Translations under genes and position numbers: made by a program
Source: Roseiarcus sp963813195
Lineage (GTDB): Bacteria; Pseudomonadota; Alphaproteobacteria; Rhizobiales; Beijerinckiaceae
Length of the DNA: 64,000 bases
Direction of reading: 5' to 3'
NCBI GenBank assembly: GCA_963813195.1
Contig: CAWEYC010000048.1
Coordinates: 10,217-74,216 of the forward strand
Notes under the pieces: model-generated
Told to the model about the DNA's origin: nothing
Databases searched by the model: none
Seen by the model: the letters and a program-made list of their open reading frames with translations, nothing else
In this document: positions 25,744-32,739 of the stretch, piece after piece
How positions within the stretch are numbered: the first letter of the stretch is position 1
Layout of the letters: each line of letters opens with the position of its first letter

Positions 25744-26274
25744 CTAAATGCTGTGCCTGCGAATGTTCTGAATCAGTTTGTGAAGCGTCGCCGTGAACGC
25801 CTTGTATTCTTCGTTGTTGATGCCCTCGAACATCTTCAACAGCGCGTCGTACATCGTCGGCCAGAACTTGGCGAAAGCCTTTCGCCCCTGAGGCGTGATG
25901 TCCACGTCGCGAACGCGCAGGTCTTCGGCGCGTGGACGGCGCACGATGAAGCCTTGCTCCTCCAACGAGTTGAGCGTGCGGCTCATCGTCGATTGCTCGG
26001 TCAGCGCATAGTGCGAAAGCTCATTGATCGTGACCGGCGAGGAAATGCTGAGGATCGCGAGTGCTCGCATCTTGGTCGTCGTCATGTCGTGCGCTTTAAT
26101 GGCATTCGCCAAGTGTGCGTTCCAGCTCAGCGATACGCTGTTGATCAATTGCGGCGCGAATTGCTGTAGGCCGATCTGGCCGAGCGAGGGACGCGGTCCG
26201 GCCGCGGACATCCGCGGCATGAGCGAATCGTCGAAGGCGCCGGTCGTGGCGCGCAAGTTCGCCTGATCGTTCAT
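25744..26274 (-). CDS. MarR family transcriptional regulator
   Basis: The 176-residue intact protein has the MarR core: MTTTKMRALAILSISSPVTI, NELSHYALTEQSTMSRTLNS (recognition helix), LEEQGFIVRRPRAEDLRVRD (wing) and a C-terminal dimerisation helix. Its sequence differs from the LRLWLRLL group of MarR genes in this window, so it is a separate lineage. It follows directly the remains of a phytoene-desaturase-like oxidoreductase on the same strand. It is a candidate for the factor binding the TTTAA-NN-TTAAA sites in the region (inference). Confidence 0.92.
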   Translation of the reverse strand: MNDQANLRATTGAFDDSLMPRMSAAGPRPSLGQIGLQQFAPQLINSVSLSWNAHLANAIKAHDMTTTKMRALAILSISSPVTINELSHYALTEQSTMSRTLNSLEEQGFIVRRPRAEDLRVRDVDITPQGRKAFAKFWPTMYDALLKMFEGINNEEYKAFTATLHKLIQNIRRHSI

Positions 26275-26667
26275 TTCAAAGCGTTGGCGGCGAGAAAGCC
26301 GGACCTGCCGCCCAGGCCGGGGCCCGGATGGGTCGACGCGCCGATGTGATAGAGGCCTGGGACATGGGTGCGGTGATTAACCGAGGACGCAAAGGGGCGC
26401 CAGACGAAAACTGATCGACCCCGCAAAAGCCGCCACAGGGGTCGCCGCCCACGAGATCGATGTTCAGCGCCTCGAGATCGGCAGGCGAGTGGGCCTTTCG
26501 CGCGATGACGCCTCGGGCAGTTGCAGCCACAGGACCGCCTTGCCCTCCGGCGCCCGCGAGGGATCGAGGGCTGTCGGTCGGCCAACGCAGATCGTCGGCT
26601 CCGCTGGCAGCAGCCCACGCTCGGCTTCGTTGGCCGCGCGCGAGACGCCGTCGAGGTCGGGCGCCAC
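26271..26667 (-). pseudogene. Phytoene-desaturase-like FAD oxidoreductase, C-terminal relic
   Basis: Three minus-strand frames supply consecutive parts of the C-terminus of this family: LDGVSRAANEAERGLLPAEP then TICVGRPTALDPSRAPEGKA (from 26667), SPADLEALNIDLVGGDPCGG, and HRTHVPGLYHIGASTHPGPG ending ANALK at 26271. The order is that of the NAD(P)/FAD-dependent amine-oxidase-like enzymes labelled phytoene desaturase/dehydrogenase. The N-terminal Rossmann part and over half of the gene are missing, and frameshifts separate the pieces. Its last codons overlap the MarR start, so the two were probably one operon. Confidence 0.75.
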
Positions 26668-26698
26668 GCTCCGGCTTCATCGTTCAGGGGCGCGCGGG

Positions 26699-27154
26699 AT
26701 GGCCCAGAAGCCGCAATTGCGGCTGTGGCTGCGCATGCTTTCGATCACAAAGATGCTTTCGCAGGAGATTCGCCGGCGACTGCGGGTCGAGTTCGAGGCA
26801 ACCTTGCCGCAGTTCGACCCGCTGGCGCAGCTCTGCCGCGAGCGGGACTGCCGGAGGCTCGGCGAATTGTCGCGCCGGACGATGGTCACCAACGGCAATA
26901 TCATCGGCCTCATCGATCGGTTCGAGGCGAACGGGCTCATCGCGCTCGAAACCCAGGACGGCGATCGACGCGTGACCGTCGCCAAGTTCACCAAGCGCGG
27001 TCCCGAATTCTTCGCCGGCACGGCCAAGGCGCACGAAGGGTAGCGGCGCGAACTCGTGGGCGATGTCGACGACGACACGCTCGCGCTGGTCTTGAAGCAA
27101 GTCGCGACGGTCAAGGGCTCGGTGAGCCGCCACCTCGTCGATAGCGACGACTGA
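26699..27154 (+). pseudogene. MarR family regulator with an in-frame amber codon
   Basis: The frame from ATG 26699 reads MAQKPQLRLWLRMLSITKML, TLPQFDPLAQLCRERDCRRL, GELSRRTMVTNGNIIGLIDR and the wing ETQDGDRRVTV, then meets TAG at 27041-27043 and continues in the same frame (RRELVGDVDDDTLALVLKQV ...) to TGA 27152-27154. The related regulator at 21306 has Trp at the equivalent place (ANEGW), so a TGG to TAG change is the likely lesion. The truncated product keeps the DNA-binding domain but lacks the final dimerisation helix. Confidence 0.78.
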
Positions 27155-27338
27155 GCGGCCGCTTCGATCGGGCTCGCCCGCTGGTCCGTCAGAGATCTTG
27201 GCCCGATATCCCAAGCGGCGCGGGCATGCGCCGCGGCCCCGTGTCGGTGTCCGGCTCGCTCGGGTCTCCGCGACCATTCATCTCGCCGGCTTCCGCCGCC
27301 GCAAGTCGCCTCTTGACGCGGCGCTCCGCAGAGAGATA

Positions 27339-27352
27339 TTTTAATCTTAAAA
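27339..27352. promoter_or_regulatory. Perfect palindrome TTTTAATCTTAAAA
   Basis: This 14-bp palindrome (core TTTAA-TC-TTAAA) lies 32-45 bp upstream of the truncated SDR frame at the head of the island 2 operon. It is the best instance of the palindrome shared by several operons from 25 to 38 kb and probably still controls the intact genes downstream. Confidence 0.6.
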
Positions 27353-27383
27353 GATAAGGCGTCGAAATGGGACGGGCGAAGAG

Positions 27384-27722
27384 GTGCGGCGTGCGAATCG
27401 TCAGTGCGCGGCCAAACATGGCGTGGTCGGATTGACGCGCGCGTTGGCGCTCGAGTTGGCGCGCAGCGGCGTCACCGTCAACGTCGTCTGTCCGGGATTT
27501 ACCGAGACGCCCTTGATCGACCGGGCGGTCGAGACCATCGTCGGCAAGACGGGTTGTGCGAGCGAGGCGGCGCGCGCGGAATTGGCCAAGGCCAACCCTC
27601 AGGGGCGGCTGGTGAAGCCGGAAGAGGTCCCGGACGCCGTGCTTTGGCTTACGTCGGCCGGCGCCGCATCGATAAACGGACAGGCGATCGTGGTCGCCGG
27701 CGGGGAGGTCATGGCGGGATGA
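27384..27722 (+). pseudogene. 5'-truncated short-chain dehydrogenase, island 2
   Basis: Only the C-terminal 105 residues of an SDR are left, starting at CAAKHGVVGLTRALALELAR and continuing TVNVVCPGFTETPLIDRAVE to INGQAIVVAGGEVMAG. It aligns with residues from about 158 on of the island 1 SDR. The nucleotide-binding half, catalytic Ser and Tyr context are lost, so it cannot be an enzyme. The 3' end is coupled to the hydratase (ATGA at 27719-27722), which may be why the reading frame persists. Confidence 0.82.
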
Positions 27723-28570
27723 GCACCGAGGTTTCGGCGATGCAATCGGTCCGGCGGCCGTTCAAGGATTACGCCGCGCAGCATTTTCGTTTCGAGGCGA
27801 GCGAAGACGGCCGGGTCGCGACCGTACGGCTGAATCGGCCCGAGCGAAAGAATCCGCTGACCTTCGAAAGTTACGCGGAATTGCGCGATCTGTTCCGCGA
27901 TCTCGTCTATGCCTCCGACGTGCGCACGGTCGTGCTGACGGGCGCGGGCGGGAATTTCTCGTCGGGCGGTGACGTGTTCGAGATCATCGAGCCCCTGACG
28001 AAGATGAAGATGCCGGATCTTCTCGCCTTCACCCGCATGACCGGCGATCTCGTCAAGGCGATGCGCAAGTGCCCACAGCAGATCGTCGCCGCCGTCGATG
28101 GAATCTGCGCCGGCGCGGGCGCTATCCTCGCGATGGCGTCGGACCTGCGACTGGCGACGCCTGAAGCCAAGACGGCGTTCCTGTTCACGCGCGTCGGTCT
28201 CGCGGGCGCCGACATGGGCGCTTGCGGAATCCTGCCGCGCATCATCGGGCAGGGCCGCGCGGCCGAATTGCTCTACAGCGGCCGCGTGATGAGCGCGGCC
28301 GAGGGCGCCGCCTGGGGATTTTACAATGGTTTGCACGACCAACCCGATCTCGAACGCGAGGCGGCGGCGCTCGCCCGTTCGCTTGCCGACGGCCCTTGGT
28401 TCGCGCAGGGCGTGACCAAGACCATGATGAACCAGGAATGGGCGATGGGAATCGACGAGATGATCGAATCGGAGGCCCAGGCGCAGGCGATCTGCATGGC
28501 GACCGGCGACTTCCGCCGCGCCTTCGAGGCCTTCGCGGCCAAGCGCAAGCCGGTTTTCGAGGGCGAGTGA
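27719..28570 (+). CDS. Enoyl-CoA hydratase/isomerase family protein, island 2
   Basis: This 283-residue crotonase is the same length as and closely similar to the island 1 enzyme, including GGNFSSGGDVFEIIEPLTKM and TRVGLAGADMGACGILPRII. One visible difference is Ser for Cys in the GGNF(C/S)SGGD loop. The start overlaps the SDR relic stop (ATGA), and the stop overlaps the next start (TGATG). The plus-strand frame extends far upstream without a start in context. It likely hydrates a ring-derived enoyl-CoA (inference from neighbours). Confidence 0.92.
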   Translation: MSTEVSAMQSVRRPFKDYAAQHFRFEASEDGRVATVRLNRPERKNPLTFESYAELRDLFRDLVYASDVRTVVLTGAGGNFSSGGDVFEIIEPLTKMKMPDLLAFTRMTGDLVKAMRKCPQQIVAAVDGICAGAGAILAMASDLRLATPEAKTAFLFTRVGLAGADMGACGILPRIIGQGRAAELLYSGRVMSAAEGAAWGFYNGLHDQPDLEREAAALARSLADGPWFAQGVTKTMMNQEWAMGIDEMIESEAQAQAICMATGDFRRAFEAFAAKRKPVFEGE

Positions 28571-29754
28571 TGCACGTTCGCAGCCCCGCCCCTCGCGCCG
28601 CGCGCGATTGGATCGATTGGCCGTTCTTTGACGCCCCGCACCGAGCCCTCGCCGAACGGCTCGACCGCTTTGTCGCGTCGGATGCCGTCGACGCGACTGA
28701 TCACGTCGACGTCGACGCCTCGTGCCGCAGGCTGGTGCGCGCGCTGGGGGAAGCCGGTCTGCTGGAGGCCGCCGTCGCGCCGCCGCAAGGCGACGCTTCG
28801 GGCATCAACTCGCGCGCGGCCTGCCTGACGCGCGAGACGCTCGCCTGGCGCGACGGCCTCGCCGATTTCGCCTTCGCGATGCAGGGCCTCGGCTCCGGCG
28901 CGATCGCCATCGCGGGTTCGCCAGAGCTGCGCGCGACCGTCCTGCCGAAGGCGCGCTCGGGCGAATGGCTCGCCGCTTTCGCGCTGTCGGAAAAAGAGGC
29001 GGGCTCCGACGTCGCCGCCATGTCTTGCGCGGCGCGCGCCGAGGGCGACGCTTACGTCATCGACGGCGAGAAGACCTGGATTTCCAACGGCGGCATCGCG
29101 GATTTCTACACGTTGTTCGCGCGCACCGGCGAGGCGCCGGGCGCGCGCGGGATCTCGGCCTTCGTCGTTTTCCCCGACGATCCCGGTTTCTCGATCGCCG
29201 AGCGCATCGACGTCATCGCGCCGCACCCGCTGGCGACGCTGCGTTTCGAGGGCTGCCGTATTGCTGCGAGCCGGCGGCTCGGCGCGCCGGGCGGCGGATT
29301 CAAGATCGCGATGCAGACGCTCGACATCTTTCGCGCCTCCGTCGCCGCTGCCGCGCTTGGCTTTGCGCGCCGGGCGCTCGACGAGGCGCTCGATCACGCC
29401 CGCTCGCGCCGTATCTTCGGCGGCGCGCTCGCCGATCTGCAGCTGACGCAAGCGGCGCTCGGCGAAATGGCGACCGACATCGATGCGGCGGCGTTGCTGA
29501 CCTATCGCGCCGCATGGCGTCGAGACGTGCAGAAACTGCCGACGACCCGCGAGGCGGCGATGGCCAAGATGACCGCGACCGAAACCGCTCAGCGCGTGAT
29601 CGATCGCGCCGTGCAGATGTTCGGCGGACGCGGGGTCAAGCGCGGCGAGATCGTCGAGAGCCTCTATCGGGAGATTCGCGCCTTGCGCATCTACGAGGGC
29701 GCGACCGAGGTGCAGAAGCTGATCGTCGCCCGCGAATTGCTCAAGTCGCGTTGA
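28570..29754 (+). CDS. Acyl-CoA dehydrogenase, island 2
   Basis: The 394-residue flavoenzyme has the acyl-CoA dehydrogenase signature: WLAAFALSEKEAGSDVAAMS, VIDGEKTWISNGGIADFYTL, GFKIAMQTLDIFRASVAAAA and QMFGGRGVKRGEIVESLYRE with RALRIYEGATEVQKLIVARE at the end. It dehydrogenates an acyl-CoA at the alpha-beta position with FAD, passing electrons to ETF. The start overlaps the hydratase stop by one base. The island 1 counterpart survives only as a 36-codon scar, so this copy would have to serve both islands. Confidence 0.93.
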   Translation: MHVRSPAPRAARDWIDWPFFDAPHRALAERLDRFVASDAVDATDHVDVDASCRRLVRALGEAGLLEAAVAPPQGDASGINSRAACLTRETLAWRDGLADFAFAMQGLGSGAIAIAGSPELRATVLPKARSGEWLAAFALSEKEAGSDVAAMSCAARAEGDAYVIDGEKTWISNGGIADFYTLFARTGEAPGARGISAFVVFPDDPGFSIAERIDVIAPHPLATLRFEGCRIAASRRLGAPGGGFKIAMQTLDIFRASVAAAALGFARRALDEALDHARSRRIFGGALADLQLTQAALGEMATDIDAAALLTYRAAWRRDVQKLPTTREAAMAKMTATETAQRVIDRAVQMFGGRGVKRGEIVESLYREIRALRIYEGATEVQKLIVARELLKSR

Positions 29755-29767
29755 GGGCGACGGGACG

Positions 29768-30050
29768 ATGAGCTTCAATCGGACCGATTCTTTCGATCGG
29801 GAATTGCAACTGACCGCGGGCGAGCGCGCGGTCCGGAAGACCGAGGGCGACGATTCGCAGCGCGAGCTCGCGGCTCGCGCCCTCGGCCTTTCGCCGGGAG
29901 AAGGCGGGCCGCTCGATCATCCGCGAAATGGGCGAACTCGGCCGTGCGCGAAAGGTCCCAAGCGGTTATGGCCGCACCGGGATTCGGGCGCTCTGCTCTT
30001 GATGCGGCGCGCGCAGCTTCCCAAAAGGATTTTCATGTCGACCAGAGCGC
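29768..30050 (+). pseudogene. Glutaryl-CoA dehydrogenase-like relic
   Basis: The frame from ATG 29768 begins MSFNRTDSFDRELQLTAGER then AVRKT, resembling the typical glutaryl-CoA dehydrogenase start (F-W-DPF-L--QLT--ER--R). In a second frame REKAGRSIIREMGELG and VPSGYGRTGIRAL follow, matching the REMGELGLLG-(T)-P--YGG-G region of that family. Only about 80 codons with at least one frameshift remain; the rest is deleted. Its place between the acyl-CoA dehydrogenase and RidA genes implies the ancestral operon ran through to glutaryl-CoA breakdown. Confidence 0.5.
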
Positions 30051-30053
30051 AAC

Positions 30054-30449
30054 ATGCATAGAATTTTGCAGCCCGAGGGATGGACGAAACCGGTCGGCTA
30101 CGCCAATGGCGTCGCCGCGCGCGGCCGGACGATTTTCGTCGGCGGGCAGGTTGGGTGGAACAAGGACTCGATTTTCGAGACCGACGATCTCGTCGGACAA
30201 ATCCGCCAGACGCTGGAGAACATCGTCGCGGTGCTCGCCTGCGACGAGGCGCGGCCGGAACACGTGACGACGATGACCTGGTACTTCCTCGACAAGCGCG
30301 AATATCTCGCGCGCGCCGCGGAAATCGGCAAGGTCTATCGCGAGGTCATGGGCCGCCACTTCCCCGCCATGGCCGCCCTTCAGGTGACTGGCATGATCGA
30401 GGACCGCGCCAAGGTCGAGATTCAGGCGACAGCTGTCGTCGCGGATTAG
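30054..30449 (+). CDS. RidA family (YjgF) enamine/imine deaminase, island 2
   Basis: The 131-residue protein MHRILQPEGWTKPVGYANGV has the same length and layout as the island 1 RidA (GRTIFVGGQVGWNKDSIFET, HVTTMTWYFLDKREYLARAA, EVMGRHFPAMAALQVTGMIE). RidA enzymes release ammonia from enamines/imines. It closes the island 2 operon. The fact that both islands keep an intact RidA while losing other genes suggests this step is valuable (inference). Confidence 0.9.
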   Translation: MHRILQPEGWTKPVGYANGVAARGRTIFVGGQVGWNKDSIFETDDLVGQIRQTLENIVAVLACDEARPEHVTTMTWYFLDKREYLARAAEIGKVYREVMGRHFPAMAALQVTGMIEDRAKVEIQATAVVAD

Positions 30450-30549
30450 GGGACGGCGATGATCGGCAGGCATCGTTCTTGTTGTCCGCCGCGGTCAGCG
30501 CCGCTCCCGGCGCGCCGAGCCTTAGAGCTGCTTGCAATGGCGTGGAATC

Positions 30550-30631
30550 GTCATTGTGAGGAGCGCGGCGACGAAGCAATCCATATCTCCGCGCTGCGGT
30601 CCCTGGATTGCTTGGCTGCGCTGGCAATGGC
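30550..30631. repeat. REP-like palindromic element
   Basis: GTCATTGTGAGGAGCGCGGC ... GACGAAGCAATCCA pairs with TGGATTGCTT-GGCTGCGCTGGCAATG-C, forming a long interrupted hairpin. Repeats of the type GTCATTGCGAGGAGC / GCTTCGCTGCGCTCGCAATGAC are common intergenic palindromes in Bradyrhizobium-like genomes. It lies between the convergent RidA gene and ligase relic. Confidence 0.7.
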
Positions 30632-30661
30632 GGCTTCGGTTCGGCCTCAATGCAAAACGCG

Positions 30662-31162
30662 CTAATGGCCGGCGCCCCCGCTCGTTCCCCCGCGCAGCGC
30701 CGAACGTTGGATCTCGCCGGTCGTCGTCAAGGGCAGCGCGTCGAGGAATTCCACTGCGCGCGGATATTCGTAGGGCGCGAGCACGCGCCTGACATGCTCT
30801 TGCAGGCCGCGCGCCAGATCGGCTCCCGCTTCCCGCCTCTCGGCCGGCGCGACGAACGCCTTCACGATCATCCCGCGCGCTTCGTCGGGAACGCCGACCT
30901 CCGCGCCGGCGGCGACGCCTGGCGCGACGCGGCGCATCGCCTCGTCGACGACTTGCGCGCGATAGCCCGGCAGCGCCTCTCCGAGCGAGCCCGGTTTGGC
31001 CTCGCGCGCCGGCGCGGCGACGAAGGCGTGCAACATTTCAGTCGAACCGCGCAGGTTGCGAAGCGCCTCCGGGATTTCGAGCGCGCGCCAGAGCTCGGGC
31101 GGCGGCAAACGGTCGCGAGAGAAGCTGTCGAGATAGGCGCTGGGATCGCGCGCGGCGTTCAT
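30662..31162 (-). pseudogene. 2-aminobenzoate-CoA ligase relic with its catalytic core deleted
   Basis: The frame is open for 166 codons but consists of three joined pieces of an aryl-CoA ligase. Residues 1-30 (SAYLDSFSRDRLPPPELW) are its N-terminus. Then comes a segment from mid-protein (RGSTEMLHAFVAAPAREAKP, GSLGEALPGYRAQVVDE). The last piece is the C-terminal domain (VPDEARGMIVKAFVAPAERR, VRRVLAPYEYPRAVEFLDAL and PLTTTGEIQRSALR). The AMP-binding P-loop and most of the large domain are missing, and the catalytic lysine motif TGKIQR reads TGEIQR. In-frame deletions preserve the ORF but not activity. Confidence 0.8.
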
Positions 31163-31256
31163 CGGAGCGGCCTCGTCATGCGGCGCTCGCCATAGAATGG
31201 ATCAGAATATCACTGCGCCCGTCTTGTAACCCCCAAGGGAATGTCGAGGTCGAATC

Positions 31257-32723
31257 ATGTGGCGTCCCCCAGAACGCATTCGCTTTCCGAGCCGCCGCGG
31301 ACGCGTTCCCACACGCGAGGAAGCCGCGCGCTCCCGTTTGTTCTCGCCGGTTCGGGTCGGATCGGTGGAACTCGCGCAGCGCACCTGGGTCCCCGCGATG
31401 GTGCCCTGGCGCGCCACCGAGGACGGATTCGTTTCCGACGACGTGATCGATTGGTATGCGCGACTGGCGCGGGGCCGGCCCGGCGCGGTCGTCGTCGAGG
31501 CGACCGGCATTCGCGACATTCCGAGCGGCCCGCTGCTACGCATCGGCCACGATCGCTTCCTGCCGGGCCTGAAGCGTCTCGTCGAGGCGGTCGAGCGCGA
31601 GAGCGGCGGCCATACGAAGCTGCTGATCCAGATCATCGATTTCCTCGCCATCCGCCGCCGACCCGAGCCGCGCAAGTATTTCGAGCGCTTCTTACGCGTG
31701 ACCCCGGACCATCGCCGCGCGGTCGAGGCCGAGGGCCTGCCGGAGGCGGAAGTTCGCGAGCGCCTTGCCTCGCTCTCCGAGGCGGAATGGGAGCGCGTCC
31801 TCACGCCGCGCGAGTGGGAGGCGCTGTGCCGGGGTCATCGCGAGCGCGTCACCGACGTCGATCTGCCGCACGTCGCCGAGCTTCCGCGAACCCTTCCGCC
31901 GCTGTTCGCGCAAGCCGCGGGGCGGGCCAAGGCGGCCGGCTTCGCGGGCGTCGAACTGCACTACGCGCACGCCTATACGATGGCCTCATTTCTGTCGCGA
32001 ACCAACCAACGCGGAGACGGCTACGGCGGCTCGCTCGATGGCCGCTTGCGGCTGCCGCTCGAGGTCTATGCCGCGGTTCGCGCCGAGGTGGGCGCCGGCT
32101 TTCTCGTGGGTTGCCGTTTTCTCGCCGAGGAATGCATCGCCGGCGGGAGCCAAATCGAGGACACGACACGCTTCGCCGAAGCCTTCGCGCGCGCCGGGAT
32201 GGATTTTCTCTCGACCTCGCGTGGCGGCAAGTTCGACGACGCCGCGCGACCGGCGATCGATTCCGCCGCCTATCCCTACACCGGTCCCAGCGGCTACGAA
32301 TGCATGCCGCAGTTCATCTCCGATGCGCGGGGCCCTTTCGGACGCAACGCGGGTCCGACGAAAGCGATCCGCGACGCGGTCCGCGCGGCCGGCTCAGCGA
32401 CGCCGATTGTCTGCGCCGGCGGCGTTCACAATTTCGAGATCGCGGAGAACCTGCTCGCCGACGGCGTCTGCGACATCGTCGGCGCGGCGCGTCAGTCGCT
32501 CGCCGATCCAGACTGGGCGCTGAAAATCTCGCTGGGACGTGGCGCGGAGGTGCGCACCTGCGAATTCACCAATTATTGCGAAGGCCTCGATCAGAAGCAC
32601 AAGGCCGTTACTTGTCAATTGTGGGACAAGGAGGGCCTCGACCAGCCGGACATAGTCCGCTCCAAGGACGGCAAGCGGCGATTGACGGCGCCGGATTGGC
32701 CTCGATCAGGCGGCGCCGGCTGA
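31257..32723 (+). CDS. Old yellow enzyme family NADH:flavin oxidoreductase
   Basis: The 488-residue protein is an FMN TIM-barrel of the OYE class. Markers are LFSPVRVGSVELAQRTWVPA, GRAKAAGFAGVELHYAHAYT, ASFLSRTNQRGDGYGGSLDG and IVCAGGVHNFEIAENLLADG. It lacks the FAD/NAD domain of the large 2,4-dienoyl-CoA reductase group but ends with a Cys cluster (TCEFTNYCEGLDQKHKAVTC) that looks like a degenerate iron-sulfur motif. An insertion of about 80 residues (110-190) sits before the substrate-binding loop. It probably reduces an activated alkene in a catabolic route. It converges with the PhzS-like hydroxylase gene. Confidence 0.88.
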   Translation: MWRPPERIRFPSRRGRVPTREEAARSRLFSPVRVGSVELAQRTWVPAMVPWRATEDGFVSDDVIDWYARLARGRPGAVVVEATGIRDIPSGPLLRIGHDRFLPGLKRLVEAVERESGGHTKLLIQIIDFLAIRRRPEPRKYFERFLRVTPDHRRAVEAEGLPEAEVRERLASLSEAEWERVLTPREWEALCRGHRERVTDVDLPHVAELPRTLPPLFAQAAGRAKAAGFAGVELHYAHAYTMASFLSRTNQRGDGYGGSLDGRLRLPLEVYAAVRAEVGAGFLVGCRFLAEECIAGGSQIEDTTRFAEAFARAGMDFLSTSRGGKFDDAARPAIDSAAYPYTGPSGYECMPQFISDARGPFGRNAGPTKAIRDAVRAAGSATPIVCAGGVHNFEIAENLLADGVCDIVGAARQSLADPDWALKISLGRGAEVRTCEFTNYCEGLDQKHKAVTCQLWDKEGLDQPDIVRSKDGKRRLTAPDWPRSGGAG

Positions 32724-32739
32724 TGACGGCACGCGGCGC

